From: Congeria kusceri
Taxonomy: Eukaryota > Mollusca > Bivalvia > Myida > Dreissenidae
Assembly: GCA_027627225.1 (NCBI GenBank)
Contig: CM051028.1
Coordinates: 17,438,701 to 17,502,700, forward strand
Length of the DNA stretch: 64,000 nt
Reading direction: 5' to 3'
Under the pieces are notes generated by a model. That model was not told the DNA's origin. It saw only the letters and a program-made list of their open reading frames with translations, and did not search any database. Shown here one piece after another: positions 9,925 through 21,054 of this stretch. How positions within the stretch are numbered: position 1 is the first letter of the stretch; every line of letters starts with the position of its first letter. Made by a program: the position numbers and the translations under genes.

Positions 9925-11418
9925 ACGAAAGAGCTTTCATATTTGATATGTGACATCCTCTAGTGGTCCTCTACAAAGATTGTTCAAATGATGCCCCTAG
10001 GGTCAAAACTGGCCACGCCCTGGGGGTCACATGGTTTATATATACTTATATAGCAAAATGACTTTAAAAATCGTCTTCTCTGAAACCGCAGGGCCCAGAG
10101 GTTTCATATTTGGTATGTAACATTGCATAGTAGTCCTCTACAAAGATTGTTCAAATGATGTCCCTGGGGTCAAAACTGGCCACGCCCCGGGGGTAACATA
10201 GTTGATATAGACTTAAATAGGTAAATGACTTTAAAAATCTTCTCTGAAACCCCAAGGCCTAGAGGTTTGGTATTTGGTTGGTAACATTGTATAGTGGTCC
10301 TCTACAAAGATTGTTCAAATGATGCCCCTGGGGTCAAAACTGACCACGCCCTGGGGGTCACATTGTTTATATTGACTTAAATAGCAAAATGACTTTTAAA
10401 AACTTTTTCTATGAAACCGAAAGGGCCAGAGGTTTCATATTGGGTATGTAACATTGCATAGTGGTCCTCTACAAAGATTGTTCAAATGATGCCTCTGGGG
10501 TCAAAACTGGCCAGGCCCCGGTAGTCACATGGTTTATATAGACTTAAATAGCAAAATAACTTTTAAAATCTTCTCCTCTAAAACTTCAAGGCCTAGAGGT
10601 TTCATATTTGGTTGGTAACATTGTATAGTAGGTCCTCTACAAAGATTGGTCAAATGATACCCCGGGATTAAAACCTGGCCGAACCCCAGGTGTCACATAT
10701 TTTATACAGACTTAAATAGCAAAATGACTTTAAAAATCTTCTCCTCTGAAAGCGCAAGGCCCAGCGGTTTCATATTTGGTATGTAGCATTGCATAGTTGT
10801 CCTCTACAAAGAATGTTGAAATGGTGCCCCTGGGTTCAAAACTTGCCACAATCCGGGGGTCACATGGTTTATACAGACTTAAATAGCCAAATGACTTTAA
10901 AAATCTTTTCCTCTGAAACTGCAAGGCCTAGAGGTTTCATATTCGGTTGGTAACATTGTATAATGGTCCTCTACAAAGATTGTTCAAATGATGCCCTAGG
11001 GTCAGAATTGGCCACACCCCGGGGGTGACATGGTTTATAAAGACTTAAATAGCAAAATGACTTTTAAGGTCGCGGTGGTGTAATGGATATGGTGTCTGCC
11101 TAGCGATCGGGAGGTCCCGGGTTCGAACCACACTGGGAGCGTTCTCAATATCTCCTCCAAAGACACCAAGTACTGGTTCTACCCAGGAAAATGGATTTGA
11201 GAGAGTCTCTATAAGCCTTAGGCTTTCGATGCAATCGAGCTAAAATAAATAGGTTTAAAGTAAACTAAAATGACTTTTAAAATCTTCTCCTCTGAATCCG
11301 CAAGGCCCAGAGGTTTTAGATTTGGTATGTAACATTGTATAGTGGTTCTCTACAAAGATTGTTCAAATTATGCTCCTTGGGTCAAAACTGACTACACCCC
11401 GGGGGTCACATTGTTTAT
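9925..11418 (+). repeat. Tandem array of about 150-bp monomers, block 1
   Basis: About nine diverged monomers, each containing CCTCTACAAAGATTGTTCAA, then CCCTGGGGTCAAAACTGGCC, GGGTCACATGGTTTATATAG and CAAGGCCCAGAGGTTTCATA. The monomer also forms the core of the element at 56691-58263. Short open frames arise incidentally. A SINE is inserted at 11068-11266. The block is similar to the bivalve satellites and pearl-like tandem-repeat elements described in the literature. Confidence 0.85.
11068..11266 (+). mobile_element. tRNA-derived SINE with perfect 14-bp TSD
   Basis: The tRNA-like head (GGTCGCGGTGGTGTAATGG, box B GGGTTCGAACC) is followed by a tail containing AGACACCAAGTACTGGT and AGGCTTTCGATGCAATCG, ending AAATAAATAGG. 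The 14-bp duplication AAAATGACTTTTAA flanks it at 11054-11067 and 11267-11280; that sequence is part of the array monomer. The same family sits in minus orientation in each 1514-bp unit. Box A/B imply Pol III transcription, and the duplication implies LINE-mediated insertion. Confidence 0.92.
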
Positions 11419-12127
11419 ACTGCAGCACTATAATTTCAATAAGCCTCCAACACCCCAAAAAATACAGCAGAGGACATTCCAGCCAGGTGTATACAGTGTG
11501 CTATTTTTAGATCTTATCAAACCAGCTAGCCAGTTACACAATGTTGTGAGGGTGCTTTAGACAATCCTTAGTGATGACCATTGAAGTGCATAGAAAATGT
11601 TACCCACCAGCATGGTCAATCATGTTGTTGTGTAAGTAAATTAGCTGGATGTAATGTTTAGGCAATGTGTAAGAAATGTAGTCAATCAGTCTTAGTATAT
11701 AAGACCGTCTTATATCATATATTTTCAATTTAGATCTACTACATTGAATTTGTTTACAGTCAAAGTGTATATTTCTAATTTAATAATGAAATGCCAAATA
11801 TGAAATGATAGCATTAGATCTATAAGTAGTCTAACAGGTGGAACTGCACAATTTTTTGTAAGACAAAATGATGCAGCAATCGAGTCTGTGGCTCTGACAC
11901 TGCAGTCTGTTTCACCAGCATGTACAGAAACACGTAGCATAGAGCCTAAAGTCTAGTCATCTACTTTAAACCTTTCATTTGTACTGTTTAATTAAATGTG
12001 TGCAGCACACAAAAAACTACACACAGATCATGTCTCTCCAACAAAGTACTTAATGCTTTGTTGGCAGCCTCCACCCAAGGACCTCTTCTCAGAAGAACAA
12101 CATTTTAGTACCAGATATTGAACAGGG
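11419..12127. other. Non-repetitive spacer inside the monomer array
   Basis: About 700 bp unrelated to the flanking monomers, running from GCAGCACTATAATTTC to the array restart at GGGCTTTCATATTTG. No gene and no clear terminal repeats seen. It could be an insertion, or two separate arrays may abut it. Confidence 0.5.
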
Positions 12128-13489
12128 CTTTCATATTTGATATATGACATCCTCTAGTGGTCCTCTACTAAGATTGTTCAAATGATACCCCTGGGGTCAA
12201 AACTGGCCACGCCCCAGGGGTCACATGGTTTATATAGACTTATATAGCAAAATGACTTAAAATCTCCTCTGAAACCGCAAGGCCCAGAGGTTTCATATTT
12301 GGTATATAACATTGTATAGTGGTCCTCTACAAAGATTGTTCAGTTGATGCCCCTGGGGTCAAAACTGTCCACACCCCAGGGCTCACATGCTTAATATAAA
12401 TGTAAATAGCAAAATGACTTTAAAAAACTTCTCCTCTGAAACCACAAGGCCCAGAGGTTTCATATTTGGTTGGAAACATTGTATAAAAATTGTTCAAATG
12501 ATGCCCCTAGGGTCAAAACTGGGCACACCCTAGGGGTCACCAGGTTTATATAGACTGGCTTTAAAAATCTTCTCTGAAACTGCATGGCCCAGAGGTTTCA
12601 TATTTGGTATGCAACATTGTATAGTGGTCCTCTACAAAGACTGCTCAAATGATGCCCCTGGGGTCAAAACTGGCCACACCCCAGGGCTCACATGGTTGAT
12701 ATGGACTTTAATAGCAAGATGACTTTAAAAATATTCTCCTCTGAAACTGCAAGGCCTAGAGGCTTCATCTGTGGTATGTGACATTTTATATAGGTCCTCT
12801 GCAAAGATTGTTTAAATGATGTCCCTTTGGTCAAAACTGGCCCTGCCCTGGGGGTCACATTGTTTATATAGACTTAAATAGCCAAATGACTTTAAAATCT
12901 CCTGAAACCGCAGTTTTTTCGTATTTGATATTGTATAGTGGTCCTCTACAAAGATTGTTCAAATTATGCCCCTGGGGTAAAAAGTGGCCATGACCCGGGG
13001 CGTCACATGATTTATATAGACTTATATGGCAAGTGGGCCTTAAAAATCTTCCTTGTTGAAACCGTAAGGCCCACAGGTTTTATATTTTGGAGTGGTCTTT
13101 TACATTGTGGAGTGGTCTTTTACGCAGATTGTTCAAACGATGTCCCTGGGGTAAAAATTGGCCACCCCCTGGCGGTTACATGGTTTATATACAGTTAAAT
13201 AGCAAAATGACTTGAAAAATCTATGAAACCGCTGGGCCCAGTGGAATCATATTGGGTATGTAACATTGAAAAGTGGTCCACTACAAATATTGTTCAAATT
13301 ATGCCCCTGGGGTACAAGATGGCCATGCCCTGTGGGTCACATGGTTTATATAGACTAAAAAAACATCTGAAATTGCAAGGCCCAGATCTTTATACTCAGG
13401 TAAGGCATTTAGTGCCATTTTTCCCTCTTGTTATTAGCCATTATGCCTTAAACTCAGGTGAGCGACCTAGGGCCATCATGGCCCTCTTG
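12128..13489 (+). mobile_element. Monomer array, block 2, with Helentron-like 3' terminus
   Basis: About eight more copies of the 150-bp monomer, ending in a diagnostic terminus: CTCAGGTGAGC at 13453-13463, a perfect 8-bp hairpin AGGGCCAT-c-ATGGCCCT at 13469-13485, and CTTG at 13486-13489 followed by T. The matching 5' end (GCTCACCTGAG) is missing, so this is a 5'-truncated or fused member of the family intact at 56691-58263. Confidence 0.8.
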
Positions 13490-14007
13490 TTTTCAGGTGT
13501 CATCATACTTTCCCTTGGCATATTTTCTTTCAGGTGATCCTGCCTGAATGCCTGTGAACTTGAAAATATCGCTCAAGGAGCGAAGTTTAATGTACGCTGA
13601 TAGTATTCACATTCATGTAACGTACACATGGAATATGGCGAACAGTATCTTTGGTGGGCAATTTTTTTCATGTACACGCACCCCTTCACGTTCACGTGTA
13701 CGTTCATGTGCACATGGAATACCCGCTTAATCCTGGAGGACTCTTCAGCCAATTAGATTACTATGTTACAAAATCATCTATGGCTGATAAAATTTATGAA
13801 AATATTTGAAAATTTACCATATTTTCACATTTTCTTTTGAAAATATTTCAAAACGAGTTTTTTTTTTTTTTACAAAATCTTCATAATGTAGTTTCTGAAT
13901 GATGTTTCTTTGTGCCAACCTAGCTTCTGCGTAATATTCACAATGTCATGAATTACATCCTTCTGCTTCAGCAGTTAGGCATGTTGGGAGAGTAGCCTAT
14001 CCATGGT
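13490..14007. other. No recognised feature
   Basis: AT-rich, with an internal ACGT-rich patch (TTCACGTTCACGTGTACGTTC) near 13685. Nothing gene-like. Confidence 0.4.
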
Positions 14008-14290
14008 CTAGCCAGGTAATGCAATGGCTTCACAACCCAGGGGTCGCAGGTTCGAGCCCCCGCTACACCCATTCATACTAACTGGTCTTTAGCATTAGAC
14101 ATTTAACCAATGCGCAGTGTACTAGATGCTTCACAACTGAGGCACTAAAAGCCCCAAGTCGCCTCTGGAATGAATTGTCTCCTTATCTTGCACTGACCCC
14201 CATAACCCAACTAAATACACGTCTTTTGGGGGCGATGGCCATTATGAGAGAGAATTCCGGTGCACTCGATAAAAATTCACCATACGCATA
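14008..14290 (+). repeat. tRNA-derived SINE (second family)
   Basis: The head GTCTAGCCAGGTAATGCAAT has box B GGTTCGAGCCCC near 14050, followed by a non-tRNA body (TGCGCAGTGTACTAGATGC, GGCACTAAAAGCCCCAAGTC). It is not similar to the other SINEs here. The 3' end is uncertain and no target duplication was found. Confidence 0.6.
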
Positions 14291-14950
14291 TAATGGAAAA
14301 TGGCAAGAGAACCAGACTGAGCACTGTATTAAATATTTAGTGTGCATGTTGAACACACAATTGCCACGCAGTAAATCAAATTATGTCTCGATCATGGTTT
14401 TCTGGAAACGATGAGTGGTCCTTGTGTGATGCTGGTGTTTCTTCAACATGTTCCATTTACGCCCTGATATAAAAACCTAGTATGCCAATTAATTTATTAC
14501 GAAAGATATTAAAAAATACTTGTTAATTGACACAGAAATTGAGGACTAGGAGTAAAACAGCTATAATTTATAGTTTGAACAAGCTAAAATGCACTTAACC
14601 CTTATGGAAATATAGGTACGGGTAAATATGAGCTTTTCGCAATATTTATGATTTTGTTGTTGCTGTTTCAATGACCGGTTTATGGGCTGTTTGTCACTTA
14701 ATAAAAAAAGGTTTTTCATGTTTCTTAATGGTTTTGATGGTTTGAAAGACACAGAACATGTTAATGCTGTATTATGCACATTAATTTTGCTTTATATTGC
14801 ACATTAATTTTCCATATAAAGAAAAGTTGCAGAATTTGTATAATGTTATTAATGCTAGATTGATGGATGATCATGAAAATGTTAAGAATAATTTACATCT
14901 GATCATTTATTCACTTACACTAATTTTTCAAATAATCACCTTTTGATTTT
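14291..14950. other. No recognised feature
   Basis: AT-rich; short open frames on both strands have no recognisable content. Confidence 0.4.
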
Positions 14951-15296
14951 TGTTTCACCTAGGGGTTACTTTTGGCGGTGGCCGCTGTGTTGTCAGCGGC
15001 GGCGTTGTTCGCGGCGTCCCCTTCAGTTTGTGGAGACAATAACTTGAGAAGTTTTTCGGCTCTCGTTATGAAACTTTATGGAAGTGTTAGTAGCCATAAA
15101 AGGAAGGTGCCGGGCCCAGCATGCCCCTTTTTTAACAAAAAGAAGTTCAACAAAGGCTTGTGCAGATATCTTGAGATTTATTTCTGCAATCATTATGAAA
15201 GTTTAGGGAAGTCTTAGTAGGCATTAAAGGAAGGTTAATTTTGTTTTTTTGGCTTACTTTAGTTACGCACCGTCAGGTGACCCATCCGACTCGTGG
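14951..15296 (+). mobile_element. Degraded element related to 62266-62581
   Basis: It shares ATGAAACTTTATGGAAGTGTTA and CATAAAAGGAAGGT with the element at 62266-62581, and the end motif CACCGTCAGGTGACCCATCC...ACTCGTGGAGTTCTA. The 5' part is GC-rich (GGCGGTGGCCGCTG). A small open frame crosses it but has no conserved content. Confidence 0.55.
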
Positions 15297-16038
15297 AGTT
15301 CTATTTGCTGTTTATAAGTGGTGAAATAAATAATTCATCAATAAATGGTAACAAACTATATCATTTGAAGTAAATAAATTGTGACTTTCTTTAAAATTTC
15401 ACAGTTTTTTAAAGTTATATATACCATATTTTATTGGAAATTTCTATTGTAATTTTGTTTTAAAAGGAATCATTTTAACGTAGTTCTAAAACAACTGTTT
15501 TTCACCCTTTTTTTAAACCACTAACGAATCTAACCCTTAAACCATGATCATTATAAATAACTCATACAGTAACAGCTGTATAATAGTATAATATTTTTAC
15601 TCAGGGATATGGCAAAATATCTTGGGACATTTTTACATATTTTCTTCTTGGAAAATAAAATCTGTGTAAAAGTCGTGACAAACAAAACAAAGCCTTTCCC
15701 CACCCACCTTGTGTTCAAGACAGAAACGCATATGTAAGAAATAATTTTCTATTTATCGTTGTTTATCGGCCAATAAACAACGATTTGGAGTTCTGATGCA
15801 TATGACTGAGTTGTTTATTCGCTGATAAACAACTGTAATGCAAACATTTATTTTTGTTTTATCATTACCTAATTACATTTTCTGCAATTACAATGCGAAA
15901 TATATTTTAAAGTTTTGGAGTTGTTTATCAGTAGTTTAACAACAGTGAATTTTGTTCTTTGTCTATAGAAAACTCCGCGCATGTCATGTTAGTATATTCC
16001 TTTCATCATAAAATTAAAGTATGATTAGATAATATATA
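15297..16038. repeat. AT-rich DNA with TTGTTTATC hairpins
   Basis: CGTTGTTTATCGGCCAATAAACAACG (15757-15783) and AGTTGTTTATTCGCTGATAAACAACT (15809-15834) are each self-complementary, and together they form a small foldback unit. Its spacer GATTTGGAGTTCTGATGC resembles AATTGGAGTTCCTATGC in the foldback at 62795. No gene. Confidence 0.65.
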
Positions 16039-16152
16039 AATATTGCATTCTTTGAGGGTGACAGTGCATTTTGTCAACACGAGGAAATACTGGGCAACAG
16101 TATTTTTTTAGGGTTGTCAAAATGCACTGTCGCCCTTAAAGAATGCAATATT
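16039..16152. mobile_element. 114-bp foldback MITE
   Basis: The left arm AATATTGCATTCTTTGAGGG... and the right arm ...CCCTTAAAGAATGCAATATT are inverted copies of about 40 bp with few mismatches. The centre is itself palindromic (AATACTG-ggcaa-CAGTATT). No coding capacity. Confidence 0.85.
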
Positions 16153-16512
16153 AATTTTATTATACTGAAACAGGGCTTCTCAATAAATAATGCGCTTTTG
16201 TAGCACAGAGTGTTTTACTCACCATTTCATAAGCGCCTTTTAACTCCAATCAACCTGTTTATCGGACGACATCATTGCGGGTGATAATGCAGTGTGATAT
16301 TTAAAATTATTGACTCCGTCGTTTTTATTATGAACAAAGAAGGAAAACAAAAGGGTGAGGTATAATAAGAAGCATTATTCTCACATTCTTTATACATAGC
16401 TGATGATTTTCCTGTTTGATAATGCAGTGTAATGATGATATAAGAAACTGGTAAAAAACTTTAAACGTTTTACCGTATGTCTATTAATGCGAAGCAACAG
16501 TTGCTTGTAGGC
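16153..16512. other. No recognised feature
   Basis: AT-rich DNA leading directly into the 1514-bp triplication; no gene signs. Confidence 0.4.
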
Positions 16513-17441
16513 TATAAGGTGTGTTAATTTACTTGGCGAAATTTTATACCAGTGGTAAATTGAATGGTTTTTACAAATTTTGTGGTTAGAATTTCTTTCA
16601 TCATCAGTGTTGATGGCTTTCAAATAAATGATAATGCATTACATGGGAATTATTCAGGAAATAGAATCATAGAACTGTTTGTAATTTGTGGACTGTTCGA
16701 CCCATTTCAAACTTCTGTGGAAGCAGCTTATAATTTAAAAGCAATTAAAGCGGTTATTTACCCATAGCAATGATATCACACAAGGGTAATATTACAAATA
16801 TTGCATGGCATCATCTATAATGTAAAGCGAATTAATACTTCCTGTTTTTTTTTGCCAGTAATGAATTTAAAATTATCAACAACTCATTGCAAATGTTATT
16901 ACAAATCCTTTGCACACAGGGACTGTAAAGTATTTGGTTTTAATAAAAATGTGGGTCTTGCAGAGAGAAAAACAATGCGATGAAGCTTTTAATTAGTTTG
17001 TAAACATGTCGTAGAAATGGTTTGTCTTCATAACATATTGTTCAGACCTCCTCTGTTTTTGGCAAATAATCAACAAACATGGTTGGCCGGAATCGTGTAT
17101 TGATAGAAAACGGACGTTTTGTGTCGTCGTCTGCAGAAATTCCAGTGAGGCTTTGCATTGTGAAATGATCCGATAAGTAGGTAATTACGTGTAATGATGT
17201 ACTTATGAACATTACGGGTTCAAGTACATAATTCTCCTGGTCATGTGTTAAATAACACAATTAGGTACCGGCTTTTACCAGTTATCAGCAGTTAGATATT
17301 CGCACTACCGTAGAATTTGTTGATGGAGGGGGGATCATGATTGGTGTTGTTTAAGAAGTATTGGAAAAAGATTGTGTTATTTTAACAGCAGCCAGCAGTG
17401 TTGTACCATATGACCACCCTAACATTAGTTTAAACCTATTT

Positions 17442-17702
17442 GTGTTACGTCGTGAGAAAACCGGTCTTAATGCATGTGCGTAAAGTGTCGTCCCGGATTA
17501 GCCTGTGCAGTCCGCACAGGCTAATCTGGGACGGCGCTTTCCCCTTTTATGGTATTTTCTGTTTCAAGGAAGTCTCTTCTAAACATAAATGCACTGTAGG
17601 CGGAAAGTGCCGTCCCGGATTAGCCTGTGCGGACTGCACAGGCTAATGCGGGACCACACTTTACGCACATGCATTAAGACTGGTTTTCCCATGACGTGCC
17701 TC
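17442..17702. mobile_element. GTGTTACGTCGTG...GACGTGCCTC MITE, TSD ATTT
   Basis: A 261-bp member of the GAGGC-TIR family. The termini carry GTCGTGAGAAAACC and its inverted counterpart. Two inner palindromes GATTAGCCTGTGC...GCACAGGCTAATC lie at about 17496-17526 and 17619-17647. It is flanked by ATTT at 17438-17441 and 17703-17706. Identical copies occur in units 2 and 3. Confidence 0.88.
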
Positions 17703-17704
17703 AT

Positions 17705-17889
17705 TTATTTTAGCTCGATTGCATCGAAAGCCTAAGATTATTGAGACACTCTTGAGTCCGTTTCCTAGGTAGGACCAGTACTTGGTGTCTTTGGGGAAGA
17801 TCTTGAGAATGCTGCCAGAGTGGGGATCGAACCCGGGACCTCTCGATCGCTAGGCGGACACCATATCCACTATGCCACTATGACCACCC
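17705..17889 (-). mobile_element. tRNA-derived SINE, same family as 11068-11266 (unit 1)
   Basis: On the minus strand it reads GGTGGTCATAGTGG, then GGTGTCCGCCTAGCGATCG, box B GGGTTCGATCC, AGACACCAAGTACTGGTCC and AGGCTTTCGATGCAATCG. It lies immediately next to the MITE's ATTT duplication. Confidence 0.88.
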
Positions 17890-18955
17890 TTGTCCACCCT
17901 GATACGAATAAAGCAGAGTGTCGTTTCCTTATTTGCATTTTCCTTGTATTGTAGGTGATTTATATACATCACGTCACTGCATTTGTACGCATAATTGGTC
18001 TGTTACATATAGTTAATACTGACATGTATAAGGTGTGTTAATTTACTTGGCGAAATTTTATACCAGTGGTAAATTGAATGGTTTTTACAAATTTTGTGGT
18101 TAGAATTTCTTTCATCATCAGTGTTGATGGCTTTCAAATAAATGATAAAGCATTACATGCGAATTATTCAGGAAATAGAATCATAGAACTGTTTGTAATT
18201 TGTGGACTGTTCGACCCATTTCAAACTTCTGTGGAAGCAGCTTATAATTTAAAAGCAATTAAAGCGGTTATTTACCCATAGCAATGATATCACACAAGGG
18301 TAATATTACAAATATTGCATGGCATCATCTATAATGTAAAGCGAATTAATACTTCCTGTTTTTTTTTGCCAGTAATGAATTTAAAATTATCAACAACTCA
18401 TTGCAAATGTTATTACAAATCCTTTGCACACAGGGACTGTAAAGTATTTGGTTTTAATAAAAATGTGGGTCTTGCAGAGAGAAAAACAATGCGATGAAGC
18501 TTTTAATTAGTTTGTAAACATGTCGTAGAAATGGTTTGTCTTCATAACATATTGTTCAGACCTCCTCTGTTTTTGGCAAATAATCAACAAACAAGGTTGG
18601 CCGGAATCGTGTATTGATAGAAAACGGACGTTTTGTGTCGTCGTCTGCAGAAATTCCAGTGAGGCTTTGCATTGTGAAATGATCCGATAAGTAGGTAATT
18701 ACGTGTAATGATGTACTTATGAACATTACGGGTTCAAGTACATAATTCTCCTGGTCATGTGTTAAATAACACAATTAGGTACCGGCTTTTACCAGTTATC
18801 AGCAGTTAGATATTCGCACTACCGTAGAATTTGTTGATGGAGGGGGGATCATGATTGGTGTTGTTTAAGAAGTATTGGAAAAAGATTGTGTTATTTTAAC
18901 AGCAGCCAGCAGTGTTGTACCATATGACCACCCTAACATTAGTTTAAACCTATTT

Positions 18956-19216
18956 GTGTTACGTCGTGAGAAAACCGGTCTTAATGCATGTGCGTAAAGT
19001 GTCGTCCCGGATTAGCCTGTGCAGTCCGCACAGGCTAATCTGGGACGGCGCTTTCCCCTTTTATGGTATTTTCTGTTTCAAGGAAGTCTCTTCTAAACAT
19101 AAATGCACTGTAGGCGGAAAGTGCCGTCCCGGATTAGCCTGTGCGGACTGCACAGGCTAATGCGGGACCACACTTTACGCACATGCATTAAGACTGGTTT
19201 TCCCATGACGTGCCTC
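18956..19216. mobile_element. MITE copy in tandem unit 2
   Basis: Position-equivalent copy of the MITE at 17442-17702, shifted by 1514 bp; it was amplified with the unit rather than inserted separately. Confidence 0.88.
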
Positions 19217-19218
19217 AT

Positions 19219-19403
19219 TTATTTTAGCTCGATTGCATCGAAAGCCTAAGATTATTGAGACACTCTTGAGTCCGTTTCCTAGGTAGGACCAGTACTTGGT
19301 GTCTTTGGGGAAGATCTTGAGAATGCTGCCAGAGTGGGGATCGAACCCGGGACCTCTCGATCGCTAGGCGGACACCATATCCACTATGCCACTATGACCA
19401 CCC
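19219..19403 (-). mobile_element. tRNA-derived SINE in unit 2
   Basis: Copy of the SINE at 17705-17889 carried by tandem unit 2. Confidence 0.88.
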
Positions 19404-20469
19404 TTGTCCACCCTGATACGAATAAAGCAGAGTGTCGTTTCCTTATTTGCATTTTCCTTGTATTGTAGGTGATTTATATACATCACGTCACTGCATTTGT
19501 ACGCATAATTGGTCTGTTACATATAGTTAATACTGACATGTATAAGGTGTGTTAATTTACTTGGCGAAATTTTATACCAGTGGTAAATTGAATGGTTTTT
19601 ACAAATTTTGTGGTTAGAATTTCTTTCATCATCAGTGTTGATGGCTTTCAAATAAATGATAATGCATTACATGGGAATTATTCAGGAAATAGAATCATAG
19701 AACTGTTTGTAATTTGTGGACTGTTCGACCCATTTCAAACTTCTGTGGAAGCAGCTTATAATTTAAAAGCAATTAAAGCGGTTATTTACCCATAGCAATG
19801 ATATCACACAAGGGTAATATTACAAATATTGCATGGCATCATCTATAATGTAAAGCGAATTAATACTTCCTGTTTTTTTTTGCCAGTAATGAATTTAAAA
19901 TTATCAACAACTCATTGCAAATGTTATTACAAATCCTTTGCACACACGGACTGTAAAGTATTTGGTTTTAATAAAAATGTGGGTCTTGCAGAGAGAAAAA
20001 CAATGCGATGAAGCTTTTAATTAGTTTGTAAACATGTCGTAGAAATGGTTTGTCTTCATAACATATTGTTCAGACCTCCTCTGTTTTTGGCAAATAATCA
20101 ACAAACAAGGTTGGCCGGAATCGTGTATTGATAGAAAACGGACGTTTTGTGTCGTCGTCTGCAGAAATTCCAGTGAGGCTTTGCATTGTGAAATGATCCG
20201 ATAAGTAGGTAATTACGTGTAATGATGTACTTATGAACATTACGGGTTCAAGTACATAATTCTCCTGGTCATGTGTTAAATAACACAATTAGGTACCGGC
20301 TTTTACCAGTTATCAGCAGTTAGATATTCGCACTACCGTAGAATTTGTTGATGGAGGGGGGATCATGATTGGTGTTGTTTAAGAAGTATTGGAAAAAGAT
20401 TGTGTTATTTTAACAGCAGCCAGCAGTGTTGTACCATATGACCACCCTAACATTAGTTTAAACCTATTT

Positions 20470-20730
20470 GTGTTACGTCGTGAGAAAACCGGTCTTAATG
20501 CATGTGCGTAAAGTGTCGTCCCGGATTAGCCTGTGCAGTCCGCACAGGCTAATCTGGGACGGCGCTTTCCCCTTTTATGGTATTTTCTGTTTCAAGGAAG
20601 TCTCTTCTAAACATAAATGCACTGTAGGCGGAAAGTGCCGTCCCGGATTAGCCTGTGCGGACTGCACAGGCTAATGCGGGACCACACTTTACGCACATGC
20701 ATTAAGACTGGTTTTCCCATGACTTGCCTC
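20470..20730. mobile_element. MITE copy in tandem unit 3
   Basis: Position-equivalent copy shifted by 3028 bp, with one difference near its right end (GACTTGCC instead of GACGTGCC). Confidence 0.88.
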
Positions 20731-20732
20731 AT

Positions 20733-20917
20733 TTATTTTAGCTCGATTGCATCGAAAGCCTAAGATTATTGAGACACTCTTGAGTCCGTTTCCTAGGTAG
20801 GACCAGTACTTGGTGTCTTTGGGGAAGATCTTGAGAATGCTGCCAGAGTGGGGATCGAACCCGGGACCTCTCGATCGCTAGGCGGACACCATATCCACTA
20901 TGCCACTATGACCACCC
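20733..20917 (-). mobile_element. tRNA-derived SINE in unit 3
   Basis: Copy of the SINE at 17705-17889 carried by tandem unit 3. Confidence 0.88.
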
Positions 20918-21054
20918 TTGTCCACCCTGATACGAATAAAGCAGAGTGTCGTTTCCTTATTTGCATTTTCCTTGTATTGTAGGTGATTTATATACATCAC
21001 GTCACTGCATTTGTACGCATAATTGGTCTGTTACATATAGTTAATACTGACATG

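Larger units (their letters stand above)
16513..18026 (+). repeat. 1514-bp tandem unit, copy 1
   Basis: First of three exactly abutting 1514-bp copies, beginning TATAAGGTGTGTTAATTTAC. Homology starts at 16513; the base before it already differs. Each unit contains about 925 bp of unique-looking DNA, a GAGGC-type MITE (17442-17702), a minus-strand SINE (about 17705-17889) and a short unique tail. Short open frames recur in each copy but encode nothing I recognise. Copy 1 has CATGGTTGG at 17079 where the others have CAAGGTTGG. Confidence 0.95.
18027..19540 (+). repeat. 1514-bp tandem unit, copy 2
   Basis: Same unit with only a handful of substitutions. Private bases include AAGCATTACATGCGAA (near 18148), where copies 1 and 3 have AATGCATTACATGGGAA. 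It shares CAAGGTTGG with copy 3. Confidence 0.95.
19541..21054 (+). repeat. 1514-bp tandem unit, copy 3
   Basis: Same unit. Private changes are CACACACGGAC (near 19944) and CATGACTTGCC (near 20720). Homology ends at 21054, so exactly three full units are present. Confidence 0.95.

Noticed and set aside
16564..20674. Sets of 60-72-codon frames conserved three times
   Set aside because: Conservation is explained by the recent 1514-bp triplication. Some frames lie in the MITE, and none resembles a protein family.
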